DNA from: Heloderma charlesbogerti
Taxonomy: Eukaryota; Chordata; Lepidosauria; Squamata; Helodermatidae
Assembly: GCA_026122225.1 (NCBI GenBank)
Contig: JANEZZ010001873.1
Location: forward strand, 1-64,000
Direction of reading: 5' to 3'
DNA: 64,000 nt
The position numbers and the translations under genes were made by a program. Positions 44,646 through 55,989 of the stretch are shown one piece after another; positions within the stretch are counted from its first letter, which is position 1; each line of letters begins with the position of its first letter. The notes under the pieces are model-generated. The model did no database searches. It worked only from the letters and a program-made list of their open reading frames with translations, and was not told the origin of the DNA.

Positions 44646-45440
44646 CACCAAATCTTAACTCCTTGATCTCTCAGCAGCATTCAGTACCATCTATCATGGC
44701 ATCCTTCTGGAGCTGCTGCCCAAGTTGGGAGTTGGGGCACTGCTTTGCAGTGGTTCTGGTCCTACCTGAATGGTCATTTCCAGAGGGTGGTGCCTGGGGG
44801 TATTGTTCAGCTCCATGGATCCCCCAGTGTGGGGATCTGCAAAGGTTGATTCTGTCCCCCATGTTGTTTAACATCTACATGAAACCATTGGATGGGGTCA
44901 TCCAGAGTTTTGGGATGTGTTGTGAGTATGATGACAACACAGAACTCTACATCTTTTCATCTCAGGCAGGTATGATGGTGTTGGATGTGCTGAATCTCGG
45001 TAATGGACTGGATGAGAACCAATAAACTGAGGCTCAATCCAGACAAGTCTGAGGCTCTGCCAGTGGGTTGTTCCTCTGTCTGAATGGTGTACGTGCAATG
45101 GAGTCTGGATGGGATCACACTCGCCCTGAAGGAGCAGGTGCACAGGTTCAGGGTAGTCCTGGTCCTGGATCCATCCATGGTATGGAGGGCCTCCTAGCAG
45201 CTTCAGTTGGTAGCCCAGTTGTGACCCTATCTGGATGGATCAGTGGTCTATGCTCTGGTAACGTCTAGGTTAGATTATTGCAGTGTGTTGTACATTGCGC
45301 TGCCTTTGAAGATAGTTCATAAACTGCAGGTCGTGCAGAATTTGACAGCCAGGATGTTAACTGGGAATAGGCATTGTGAACATATAAACCCAGTTCTGGC
45401 TCATCTGCACTAGTTTCCACTTTGTTTTCAGGCAAAATTC
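44646..45440 (+). pseudogene. Decayed L2-like reverse transcriptase fragment
   Basis: Begins within LLDLSAAFSTIYHGILLELL and continues with LILSPMLFNIYMKPLDGVIQ (frame 44636-45025), then a decayed YADD region (CEYDDNTELYIF). The later part reads as the conserved C-terminal RT segment in other frames (DYCSVLYIALPLK, then LQVVQNLTARMLTG, 45262-45370). Related to the - strand fragment at 13090. Multiple stops; inactive. Confidence 0.7.
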
Positions 45441-46450
45441 AATAAGTGGATAGAGCAACATTATTCTCCATCTTTCATTCTACAAGAAGTGGGGGTCATC
45501 CAATGAAGCTGAATGGTGGGAGGCTCAGAATAGGAGGAACTCAAAAGTATGCTCACTGTTTTGTGACATTTTGGTTTGTCCTAATAAAGGTATTTTTCAG
45601 CGATGGATTTGGAGATTGTCCTCACAGCTGCAGTTCTGCCCTTGTAAACTGTACCTATAGACACTTCATTAAAAAAAACATTGTGTGCCTCACTGTTAGC
45701 TTGCTCATTCCCCTAACAAGTCCAGATCTCCCATGTCTTGATTATTGTAATTTGAACAACACAGAAGTATATGCTCTAAATGGTTGTTGGCATCTAGCAA
45801 CCTTTTGATACATTATTTTATAATTACCTTCTTGCTTCACTACCCAGAGCAATAACCAATTGTTTGGTGCATCTTCCATGTCTTAACAGATTTGATAGAT
45901 TTTATAAAAGCATGATATACCACATCAGTACTAAAGTTCATCTCGCACACCGTGTCCTGTCAACTCTTCACCACGGTGATGGAAATAATGAATGGCATCT
46001 CCTTTAAGCGATCAGAAATGAGTAAATAAGAAAAGCATATTTGTCCTTGACTGAGAACAGAACGATCACAAATACTTATTGTACTGAACGTATCTTTCAA
46101 ACTCCTAAGTCTTTCTGAAGTATTCCTTAATGACACTTCAATTCGTACACCATGAAAGCTTGTGCATCAAAATGGAACCTCTATTATTTCTGACTACAGC
46201 AAGCAACTATGGAATCACTGTGGTCTAGCTCAAAAAACCTTGGACCTGACAATTACCATAGATGCAGAAATATGGTCTTGAGAAAGCAACTTTGTGCTAT
46301 AACTCTGCTATAAATTAGCAGAAACCTTGTGTGATACAGCTGTTGCTAGGCTGTAGCATTTCAGACTGAAGTTGGAGAAACAAATGTTTAAACGCTCCCC
46401 CACCAAAAATGTTGCCTACACATACAAAACTAGCATGCCAAAGAAAAAAG
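45441..46450. other. Intergenic DNA, no gene seen
   Basis: A 120-codon frame at 45446-45808 has no recognisable domain. No clear repeat. Confidence 0.5.
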
Positions 46451-46886
46451 TAGAGCTATGCGCAAATGGTCTCTCAAAATTCTCCACCCAGTGTGTGTGT
46501 AGAGAAATTGTGTGGACCATTTCACAGAATTTTGCCAGGGGGATGAAAATTCTATGGTTTCCCAGAGGTGAGGTAGTGCTACCATTAGCAGTGGCTGTAG
46601 CACAGCTTCTTTCTTTTCTTTTCTTTTTCCTAAGGGTTTTTGCTCTACCACCGCAAGCAACAACTGCAGCAAAGGGGCTGGCAGCCTGGCCACCATTTTG
46701 CATCCTTCACAATGTGTCACACGGAGCATGGTTAGAGGCCATTGTATGTGGAAGGGGGAAGGGGGCCACCACAAAAAAATGGTGGAGAAAATTCTGCAAA
46801 GTTCTATTTCTAGAGAGGTAAGAAAAAGAAAAATCTCAAAACCTTTCTCAGAAAAATGTCTTCTGAGAAATTTTGCCTCAGCTCTA
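46451..46886. mobile_element. Diverged TAGGGCTGTGCA-family hAT element
   Basis: Ends TAGAGCTATGCGCAAATGG and TTTGCCTCAGCTCTA are inverted and look like mutated TAGGGCTGTGCA ends. Subterminal sequences AGAATTTTGCCAG and CAGAAAAATGTC are also roughly inverted. The 8-bp flanks no longer match. The 149-153-codon frames across it have no known domain. Confidence 0.5.
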
Positions 46887-47425
46887 GTCATTCTTCAGAG
46901 TTCAGCACCTTCCCCAGGTTCTTCCAAATGTTAAATTTCAGAGAGATCGGTAATTCATCTTGTCTCTAATGCAAATGCTCATAATACCATTTCATCCCTG
47001 AAAGCCCTGTAGCAGGTGACAGGGAGCAGCGTTGTGTGCAGCTCTGGGGAAGACGTGGAGCTAGTGCTTTGCCAAAATTTGTGATCCAATTTCCCCAAAG
47101 TTTTCTTCCCCTGTGAAAGAGGCTTCTGTTTTTCTGCCTCTTCTTCAGGGTGCTTCCTAATTTATTTTGAATTATTTTGCTGGTGTTTCTGAGCTTACCT
47201 AATTACTGTGAGGTGGCTGTATTTTTTTTTCTTTGTCTTAGACATCTCTCTGTTGGTTTGCAACCTCCCAGGCTGCCCACACTTCCTGATCTGAAAAAGC
47301 CCTATGGGGGGTGTTACCTCATGATATCTTCCCCTGGGCTTTAACTGAACTGTAGGAAGCAGAAGAGGTTATAAGCGACCAGAGAGATGATTGTACAATG
47401 GAAGACAGGACACTCGTGTACACTC
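46887..47425. other. Intergenic DNA, no gene seen
   Basis: No recognisable gene or repeat. Confidence 0.5.
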
Positions 47426-47428
47426 TTT

Positions 47429-47793
47429 GTGCTCCTTCACACTGGGCTTTTATCCTGCAATTGAGATTGCTCCTTCATGGAAGTTTGTGGGCTCTTTACA
47501 TGATGCTGTGACCCTGCCATGACCCTCCTGCACTAAATGCCCTTTGTTCCATTTTTAAATAGATCGCAGATAATGAGCTATCAAATTACCCCATTGTGTT
47601 CTGCTTCAGTTATCTCCATCAAAAGAGTTAAAGCGGCAAGAAGAGGAGCGAGATCAATGAAAGATAATGGAGGACTCAGCTACAGGGAGAAGGAGGGGGG
47701 TAGGGGTAGGGGAGAAGGAATGATCCTACATTTAAAGCGGAAGCAGAAAGCCCCATTTTAAATGCAGGATTTTAGGCTGGTGTAGAGACGCCC
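47429..47793. mobile_element. PIF/Harbinger-like MITE, copy 2 (inverted)
   Basis: The reverse complement of 18420..18841 with a shorter interior. Ends GTGCTCCTTCACACTGGGC and GGTGTAGAGACGCCC. Flanking TTT on both sides fits a 3-bp duplication. The internal AAATGCCCTTTGTTCCATTT and CATGATGCTGTGACCCTGCC blocks match copy 1 in reverse. Confidence 0.7.
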
Positions 47794-48002
47794 TTTGTCC
47801 ACCTCATAAATAAGGTACGCACAGGAACCCTGAACCCAACGCATAAGAATTTCTCTGCATTGTTCTCCTTTACATTTCTTTTGGAAAGCTAGTTCTTTTC
47901 TATAAAACTGAATGAGAATGGCTGAAAAATATATGGGAGAAATTTTCGGCACAGCACTACAAGAAACTTCCTTAGAATTTTCAATCTTCCGCTTGCTTTC
48001 TG

Positions 48003-48072
48003 AAATAGAATCATAGAATCATAGAATAGTAGGGTTGGAAGGGGCCTACAAGGCCATCGAGTCCAACCCCCC
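48003..48072 (-). mobile_element. Very short CR1 3' stub
   Basis: Only about 70 bp: AATAGAATCATAGAATCATA and GGGTTGGAAGGGGCCTACAA, then AGTCCAACCCCCC. The same subfamily as 40422, showing extreme 5' truncation. Confidence 0.85.
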
Positions 48073-48235
48073 AGTAGAGTAGAGACTAGTAACACACACA
48101 TGACAGGAAGCTTATGCCTGTTTGTTTCACCTCCATCTCTAGCTCCATTCCACATCTTTAACATAGGAATAATAACAATGTACCTGACATGATGCTGTGA
48201 AAATAAATACATGACTGTAAAAACATTATGCACAA

Positions 48236-48600
48236 TTGTATTTATTTATTGGTTTTATTTGTACCCTACCCTTCCACAGGTTCACAGGGAGGAGCTTACA
48301 AACAGTTAAAATTACAATAAAGCAAATTGAAACAAAAATAATAAAACACACACTATAAAAGAGCAGTATGAATACAGTCAGCAGAATTTAAATACATATA
48401 CACACACAGGCACACACCACATAGCATAAAAGCAATGTGCGGAGGATTTTAAAGTGTGGTGAAATACATAGGTCTTTGCCTGCCACCCAAATAATATCAA
48501 GGAAGGCACAGGGCGAGACTATTTGGGCAGAGCCTTCCACAGGTGGGGGGCCACTACTGAGTAGGCCCTTCCTCCTGTAGCCACCTGCTGCATGTCAGAA
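48236..48600 (-). mobile_element. LINE (L2/CR1 group) 3' UTR remnant
   Basis: TTTATTTATTGG and GTACCCTACCCTTCCAC at the 3' end. A/C-rich DNA follows, then GGGCAGAGCCTTCCACAGGT and AGTAGGCCCTTCCTCC, a decayed coding-end block common to reptile LINE tails. Confidence 0.5.
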
Positions 48601-48651
48601 ATAAATAAAATAGTGCTATGTAACTAAAATATTATCAAATACTTACAAAAT

Positions 48652-50582
48652 ATTTTTTTGAAAATACTTTTTAATCTATTTTTTAACTTTATGAATGAAA
48701 TACACAATAACAACCACCTAATCAATAACTACAATTTCCAAACAATACAGTATTCTTAAGAGGACACAGCAATAACGAAAAAGAAAGCAGAAAACGGAGA
48801 GGGAAGAAAAGAAAAAAAAACATAAAAAAGAAAAAATATAAAGAATTATTTTTTAAAAATTTAATTTAAACTCCATTACATAAAAACTTCAAACCCCATT
48901 CTGCTTAAAAATTATATCTACAACATTGGCAATATTACGATTCAATACAACATAAATAATCAACCTAACATTTCAATATCATATCATCATTCTTATAGCA
49001 AGGAAGCAGGCCTACATATATTGTCCTTCAGCTAACATAATAATGGACCTTAACAATTTAACCAATCAAAAATCTTACTAACCAGTAATAATAATAATAA
49101 TGATGATGATTATAATGATAATGATTATAATAGAGATTTCAAAGTATACATAATAATAAATCACTAATAACTTTTATAATATTGTATAATAAGCTTAAAA
49201 TCAACCTCACAACAATCACTAATATATTTTGTAATAGATATATAAATGAGTGTACACATTGTACAGTATATCATATCCATTTTAAAAAGAAAGGGTTTAA
49301 AAAAAGAGAAAAGGAGAGGGGAAAAAAGAAAAAAAATCTCTGACCTAACTTGTATCTTCCAAACTAAACATAATGAGTTAGCAAAACATGTTTGTAGATT
49401 CCAGTTCATGGTTGTGGAACAGACATCTCACGTGATTTTCCATTTAGCCACGCCTCCACCATTTCATGATTTAGAAACTTCTTCATCTGGCCTTCAGAAA
49501 AAATGCAAAATGCAGCAGAATATTTTAAATGATATTGTAAATTCATTTGTTTGGCCAAATTTTTCGCCTAAGTAAATTGCCTTCTTTTATCAGCAATTCC
49601 TTTGATGTAATCCGGAAATAGCATAACTTTGTTTCCAAAAAAGATTTCCAGCCTCTCTTGCCAAATGCAGGATATAATTTTTTGTGGAGATTCTTGCAAA
49701 TTGGGCTATAATCGTATAACCAGTCCCTTTGGCATTTAACACACAGAATGCCTGCTCAATATCAAATGAATAATCAGACGGCACAGGGAGTATCTCATGG
49801 AGGAACTTATCTACAAAAGTAGACAGATTTACATTTACATCAGTAGGTAAGTATTTAATCCCAATAATACATACATTTGCGCTGCGCGCTGACGCCTCCA
49901 GTTGAGAAATTCTGACAGAAAAATCATTGAAAAAAGCTTGTGATGTAGTTTCATTCCCTGCCAGTCGATCTTGCAACTCGTTAACCTTCACCTCCATTTT
50001 TTGCCAAGAGGTGTTAATTAAATCCACAGCCCTTCGCAGGGCAATGATGGAATTTTGGATGGTATCCAGCCTCTTCGCCTGCTCTGCAAATTGCAAGGAC
50101 AAAGTTTTTCTCAGAGCAAGTAGCTCCTCTGTATCTCTGCTTCTCGCAGCTTTTGCCAAGGGGTGTGTGAGGGGGAGTGCAGATCCTTTTTTTGTCTTAA
50201 TGTAGTCATCCCTCTCTTCAAACAGATCTTGCAGGTCCTCAGTATTCTTGATATTTCTTATTCCATTCCTCAGATGTTGTTGGCGTTTCTTAATCCATAA
50301 ACTACAATGGAGCACGGTAGCCCTAGTTTCTCCTAATTAATTAGGAGGTTCAAACAGCTTTGTGCGAAGGTTAAGCTCTGGCAGACTAGCCCTGGAGTTC
50401 AGCCCCCTTGCTATGATGCCAAGAGAGCTGTTCTTCCTTATCCAGAGCTTCTCCTGCCTCCCCTTTTCATTCCAGAGGTGAGATAAAAAGGTTTTTCAAC
50501 TTTTTAAAAAGCTGTTTGAGATAGCAGCCCGCAGAGACTCCGCAGGATGCTGCAAGGATGACATTGGCTCTGACCGGAAGTC
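48652..50582 (-). mobile_element. HAL1-like, ORF1-only L1-related retroelement
   Basis: Flanked by an exact 17-bp direct repeat TCAAATACTTACAAAAT (48635-48651 and 50583-50599), a target duplication of LINE type. Read on -, it starts with a GC-rich 5' leader (50582-50316), then an L1-type ORF1, then about 750 bp of A/T-rich 3' sequence ending in an A-rich tail at 48652-48690. There is no endonuclease or reverse transcriptase. The duplication brackets the whole unit, so it was inserted as one piece lacking ORF2 and was presumably mobilised by an L1 enzyme in trans. Confidence 0.8.
49410..50315 (-). pseudogene. L1-type ORF1 RNA-binding protein, one or more breaks
   Basis: The product would coat element RNA as a trimeric chaperone. 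The first frame (50315-49590, 241 codons) has a basic start, a long heptad-rich coiled coil (EELLALRKTLSLQFAEQAKR through VNELQDRLAGNETTSQAF), then an RRM-like segment with ARSANVCIIGIKYLPTD, FVDKFLHEILPVPSDY, IEQAFCVLNAKGTGYTII and a helix ending KNYILHLAREAGN. After a frameshift at about 49640 the C-terminal domain continues as KVMLFPDYIKGIADKRRQF, then AKNLAKQMNLQYHLKYSA, ending near 49415; one stop lies between. Domain order matches L1 ORF1p. This copy is not translatable in full. Confidence 0.8.
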
Positions 50583-50689
50583 TCAAATACTTACAAAATT
50601 AAAAAGTGCTACACAAGTGTAGAGAGGGAGATGGATGTAGAAATTATGAACAATGGAGAACGGGGGCAAGACAACAGGCTATGTGTTCT

Positions 50690-50905
50690 GGGTGGTTTGT
50701 TAACCAGCCAACAAGCCACCCTTGCTGGGTTTGGATGTCATGACAAGCAGTGCCTGGCAAGCGTAATTATGTAAATTAGCTGGCATGTGCAATGTAGTTA
50801 ACAAGCCACTGTGGCTTATTAACCACCCTGCAATCATACAAACCAGGGTATTGCGTGCACATCATGCTAAGCCACCCTGAGAATAAGCCACTGAGGGTTG
50901 ATGAT
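50690..50905. mobile_element. Non-autonomous DNA transposon, AACAAGCCAC family
   Basis: Contains GGTGGTTTGTTAACC, AACAAGCCACCC and GTGGCTTATTAACCACCC inverted blocks and ends near CAATCATACAAACCAGG. Same family as 21462 and the insert at 35261. Boundaries approximate. Confidence 0.5.
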
Positions 50906-51512
50906 TTGATCATTACTCCCAACAAATGATCAGGCACTCTCTGGCTTGCTATGGCTTGTTTCCCCCTCAGTCCTCCTGCCCACTCCCAGGCATTTTTGCA
51001 GCAGAAATCCTCATCTCCTTGTTCCTGATGTCAACATCCTTTCTTCAGTTGGTCCACTGGGGCTGTCAGTCACAAAGGAAACTCCCCCTCCTCCCGCATC
51101 AGATTGTCAAATGCATAGAATTTTCTAGACCCTTATGAATGCGGTAACACCTTCGCAAACTTTTTTTAATTTAGGGTCTTGCACAAGTGCACAGGAGTGC
51201 AAGACCACCTGTCTGCTATTCAGCCCAGCATACCAATATCCCCCTCTTGTCAATTTTCTTGTTAATTTTATCTTCCACTTTGCCACTTGACTTGCAAGCA
51301 AACATCTTTCTTTTAAAGGCTGCTTCATGTACTATCAAAATCATTCCACCTGCCTAAAAAGCACCTTCTCCTGCAGCTGCCAGTCAATTTTGGCTCCCCC
51401 GCTCCACTTCATGTTTGTTGCTTCCCTCCACTGGTCTCCATTGTTAGCTGTCAGATATGCATGTGGGTTACAGACAGCAGTGATGGGGATCAATAAAAGG
51501 GGAGGGGGAGGA

Positions 51513-51803
51513 AAGGTTCCTCCTGTGCAAGCACCGGGTCATTACTGACCCCTAGAGGGACGCCTGCTTATGCTGGCGTTTTCATGGCAGACTATAGCAG
51601 GGTGGTTTGCCATTGCCTTCCCCAGTCGTAACTACCTTTCCCCCAGCAAGCTGGGTACTCATTTTACCGACCTCGGAAGGATGGAGGGCTGAGTCAACCT
51701 GAGCCGGCTACCTGAGACCCAGCTTCTGCTGGGATTGAACTCAGGTCATGGGGAGAGTTTTGGTTGCAATACTGTTGCCTACCACTCTACTCCACATGAG
51801 GCT
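51513..51803 (-). mobile_element. Sauria-type tRNA SINE with BovB-like tail
   Basis: Full-length reverse copy. On + the tail comes first (TCCTGTGCAAGCACCGGGTC), then the body (GGTGGTTTGCCATTGCCTTC, CTCATTTTACCGACCTCGGA, AGGATGGAGGGCTGAGTCAA), then the tRNA-derived head (GGATTGAACTCAGGTCATGG, the B box, and CTACCACTCTACTCCACATG, the A-box side). This architecture is the known Sauria SINE of squamates, which uses BovB machinery. It supports the squamate assignment. Confidence 0.88.
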
Positions 51804-51923
51804 AAACATATGCAAATTTCAAACCAGAGCAGTGAGGTGGAGTGGTAAATATACGCAAATGGCAAGGCAGAACAGGGAGTGAGAGCAGTAAATATATGCA
51901 AATTTATGCAAATATATATGTTA

Positions 51924-52150
51924 TTGGATTGTTCAGGGTGGCTTGTTTGCCATATATGCAAATATATGGCAAACAAGCCACCCTGAACAATCCAACAACA
52001 AGCCATGGGTTCCCAGGGTGGCTTGTTCGTGGAAAACAACCCACAATGAAAGAACCACTCCAGGTTCGGATATCATGATGAGCTATCCTGAAACAACCCA
52101 CAGTGACAACACACTGTGGCTTATCATGTTGTCTCAGTATTCCCTTCTGA
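51924..52150. mobile_element. DNA-transposon remnant with a perfect 72-bp hairpin
   Basis: 51924-51995 is a near-perfect palindrome: TTGGATTGTTCAGGGTGGCT and AGCCACCCTGAACAATCCAA around CATATATGCAAATATATGG. Downstream GGGTGGCTTGTTCG, AACAACCCACAATG and AACACACTGTGGCTTATCAT repeat the AACAAGCCAC family words. Confidence 0.65.
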
Positions 52151-52164
52151 TGGAACAGGGAGTG

Positions 52165-52550
52165 AGGAATAGGGTGGCCACTTATGGCCAAAACTGGGGA
52201 ATAGGTGGCCAAAAAAGAGGAGAAAAGAGGATGCCAATTTGCATAACATTTGCATAAGCTAATTTTATAGAGAGATGCAAATTAACAACAACAACAGTGC
52301 ATCTCACCATAGTGGAGAAGACTGACCAGGTGACCTGTGTGCCTGCTCAGTTTGCCATTCATGTGCTTAAGTGTTGATGGGAAACTTCAAGCAGCTCTTC
52401 TTCCTTGTGGCTCTTTGACTTTAAGCCAGACTTGGCCTGGACAGCCCATCAAATACAGGACACCTTCAAGCAGAGGGCTGTCCTCTGACAGCTCTTCAAA
52501 TAGAGGACTATCACCTTGTAAAGTAGGCCACCTGGCTACCCTAATGGGGA
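52165..52550. repeat. Interspersed repeat related to 2715..3520
   Basis: Left end TAGGGTGGCCACTTATGGCC; right end GGCCACCTGGCTACCCTA is inverted. Flanks GTGAGGAA and ATGGGGAA match at 6 of 8, compatible with an old hAT insertion. Interior GCTGTCCTCTGACAGCTCTT and CAAATAGAGGACTATC match the 2715 repeat in reverse. Confidence 0.5.
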
Positions 52551-54750
52551 ACCATGAAAAAAGTCACTATATGTATTGTATCCTAATGGGCAGGGCAAGA
52601 AAATTGAGTCCTTGAACAAGATACATCATACACACCAAAATCTCTCCTCCCCTGGTCCTTTAAACTGGAGGGGGCAGACCCCTGTGCAACTTAAAGGACC
52701 CTTTTGAGATGGGATTCAAGTCAATGGATCTGCTGGAGCAGGAAGTGGGGATTTTTCCTTCCTTTCAAGAAATAGCATTTCCCCAAAACAAAATTCCTCA
52801 GCCTCTGTTTACAAATGTATGCTTATATACATATAGGATTTACTCTCCCCCTTCCAGCACAACTTCCCCCCTCTCTTGTCATTGTTTGTGTTGCAAGATT
52901 AACTGCAGAGCTCCCTGAAGAAGAGATAGAAATGTCCTGAAACCCAGATAAGCCCTCTGTAATTGCTACATTGTGTTTATAGGTTTTTGACTGTGCAAAG
53001 GGCACTCTCCAAAAAAGACTCTTTCTATTAGATCGTTAAATTGCAGACCCAAATTAACAAATATTCTTTCCAACAGAGCATGATGCAACCATGCATATCT
53101 TGGTCAATTTGCATATCTTGGCAAGTATAAGGAGGAAAAAGACTATGGGTTGCTATGATTATTACATTATATTAATATTGGCATAAGCAGTGCTGTTGCG
53201 GTGTAGCTTTTACCAGCCACAAATATGTCTTTCTAGCTTTTGCTGTCACTTCTTAGGGGAAAAAAAACCTAAAATCTTTCCAGCCCCTTTAACAAGAACT
53301 ACCCAATATCGCTCTAGCTCATTGTTGGACAGTGTGCTCAAACTGTATTCCAAAAGCACATTTTGTGGAAGCATTTAAACATGAAAATGAGGTTTCATGA
53401 AACTGCATGTCATAATCCAAAGAGGGAGTTCTGCTTCGTTATTTCAATCATATTTCAAAATCTGTTTGATCACTTCCTGTCTAAGTCTGCAGCTTAAAAA
53501 ATACCCTCCCCCCAGAAAGCAAACAGACATAACATTCCATTCATTTAAAGCACCTTGCTCTATGCTGAATGATTGTACACAGATGTTATTATCATTTTCA
53601 GGAGAAGTGCAACTTAGGGTCAAGTGGACAGAGTTATAAATGATTTGCAAGGAAACCACAAGTGCCCACTTGCTCTGTCAACTGAAACTCAATCTCTTCA
53701 CACAGAGACACTATTCCATCTTCCTGACAGTTGTCAGAAGTGACAAGTAAAACGCCTTCTGGCAGCTTCGCAAGGCTTAGGCTCCCCAGAGAACAAGAGT
53801 CAAATTCAAGAAACATGCAGTAAAAGAATATTGTATGAACGCAACACTGGAATTGACAGGTTCAAACTCTCCCTCAGTAGGCTGGGGAGGATAGACTAAA
53901 ACATGTCAGGTCCCATTAAAGCACCTCGAAGTTATTTTATTCCTGTGGGCAGAAGTGACAGAACATTAACCGTTCTCCCCCCCTCCCCCTTATATCAATA
54001 GTTCCTCTAATTTGATGGAAGCAATCACTGTGGCTCTATATATGTTGCCTCAATGATAATTACTGCTTGGGTCATGCTTAAAAAGCCCCTGTTCCAATTA
54101 TAAGATGCAATGGTATGTTGTAAAGGTGATTTCACATGTTTTAGTCAATTAAGCAGAGTGGAGTGTCAAAACATGGGTTACTTGATTAATGGTGAAAATA
54201 TATTCAGCTACCAAGTAGTTTTGTTGGCGTGTAAAGCTTTATTATTTATACAAAATGAAATCTCTGAAGAGATTATTCAAGTGCATTGTTTGCAGCAGAA
54301 TGCACCATTTCGGCTACAATCAAACATACATTAAATGGGACTTACTTCTGAGCAGACATATGTAAGATAGTGCTGTGTGTGATGCAAAAAAAGTCGACAT
54401 TTTGTATTGAACCAGCTCCTTTTACAGCCAGCTTGGAAGACTGAATACTTTATCTGTCAACCAATTCTTAATAATTTATATAAAGCCAGATTTCTTACTC
54501 AGATAAATATTTGTAGTATCTTCAGGTTCACGGTTACCTTACTCTCACCCTTAAATAGGTTAACAACTTGGATTGTACCCTAAACATTAACTAAAAAGTA
54601 GCTTACTTTTTTATCCTAGATGTTAACCTGTGTATTCCTCTATCAGTGGTTCTCTATGTATGAAGAGAGTCTCTCTGAGGTACAACTAGATTCAACTAGA
54701 GCTGAAACAAAAATTTCTGAGCACTTCACAGTCTATCCAGATTTCAGAAT
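52551..54750. other. Intergenic DNA, no gene seen
   Basis: About 2.2 kb with no recognisable gene; a fragment resembling the 85-bp MITE right arm (TTAAATGGGACTTACTTCTG) lies at 54332-54375. Confidence 0.5.
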
Positions 54751-54754
54751 TGGC

Positions 54755-54950
54755 CTTTATTTATTTAAAACCATTTTTACTCCACCTTTCAGCCAAAAAA
54801 GGCTCCCAAACCAGCTTACAAAGATAAATGACAATCCCCACTCTCAGGCTTACAATCTTAAAGACACATCACATAAGGAAAAGGGGTTGGGAGGGAGGAA
54901 GAAAAAGCAAACTCATGCACTTGTTCTCCTTCACAATTCCTTATAAGTGT
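54755..54950 (-). mobile_element. Decayed LINE 3' tail
   Basis: TTTATTTATTTAAAACCATT, then TACTCCACCTTTCAGCC and CAGGCTTACAATCTTAAAG, the reverse of a LINE-type tail. Non-coding. Confidence 0.4.
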
Positions 54951-55029
54951 TCTTTCCAACAAGGAGAAGGGAAGCAAGCTCTCTTCTGCTGCTCTTTCAT
55001 AATAGTATTCAGAACTGAGGTGAAATAAC

Positions 55030-55482
55030 AGTGCAGGCTGGTGGCTATGATGTCAGTGTGAATTTATTTATTTATTTATTTATTTATACCATTTCTAGCC
55101 TGCCCTATATCATTAAGATCTCAGGGCAGCATACAGATAAAATCAATGTAAGTATAAAAAATAAATAATTTAAACACCTAAAATCATATTAAACTATTAA
55201 ACAAGCTAAAACCAGTTTAAATCTAAAACAGTTAAAACAATGTGCTAGGGAATACATTTAGCCCTCAAAAGCTTTAGTTAAAAGCCACGTTTTTACTTGG
55301 CGCCGAAACGAGACCAATGTCTGTGCCAATCGGGCCTCCAAGGGGAGGGTATTCCACAACCCAATCCCCAAAATAGGTTCAGCACCTTGTATAGTTCCTT
55401 TAGAGGTCTAACTGGCCCTGGCTGAAACCCAGAGCAGATTCAGAACCCTATGGACATTGGAGCCACCAGCCTCCACTGCAAA
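55030..55482. mobile_element. CAGTGGAGGCTGGTGG-type MITE split by a LINE tail
   Basis: The left end (CAGTGCAGGCTGGTGGCTAT) is at 55030-55058 and the right half (CTGGCTGAAACCCAGAGCAG, GGAGCCACCAGCCTCCACTG) at 55376-55480. Both match 33212..33422. The 55060-55375 segment between them is a LINE 3' end on - beginning (TTTA)n and holding GAGACCAATGTCTG-type coding-end remnants. Confidence 0.6.
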
Positions 55483-55724
55483 ATAATGGTCAGACATCCA
55501 ATACTGTTGAATGCCAAAGACCGGTACTGGATGGACATCACAAATTTTTATCTCAAACTGAAATGAAGGATTTTGAAAGACAAATTAGTTTCAGCTACTC
55601 ACAAATCAAAGTTTGAGAGCCCCATAACTCGTAGAAGCATCAGAAAATCACCTGGTTGGAAAGGCCTTGGAGACTGGAAGACTCAATGCAGGAGCTGCAA
55701 TGCAGGATATAGCCACAGCCCACA

Positions 55725-55985
55725 GCATCCCTGACAGATGGCAGTCCAGCCACTGCTTAAAATCTCCAGCAAAGGAAAGTCCACCACTTCCCGAGGCAAT
55801 CTGCTCCACTACTCAACAGCTCTTGCCCTGAGGAAGTGCCTCCTAAACATCTGGCCAAAATCTGCTTCCCTGAGATTTCCACTCATTGGTTCAAGTCCTG
55901 CCATCTGGGGCAACAGAGAACAAGTCTCTATCTTCTGCCTCACAGCCTTTCAGATATTTGTAATCTTGGCCATTTGTAGGTCTCT
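55725..55985 (-). mobile_element. CR1 LINE C-terminal fragment, older subfamily
   Basis: Plus strand GCATCCCTGACAGATGGCAG, CACCACTTCCCGAGGCAATC and TGCTCCACTACTCAACAGCT are the reverse of the CR1 coding end seen at 40507-40734, more diverged. Confidence 0.7.
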
Positions 55986-55989
55986 TAAC

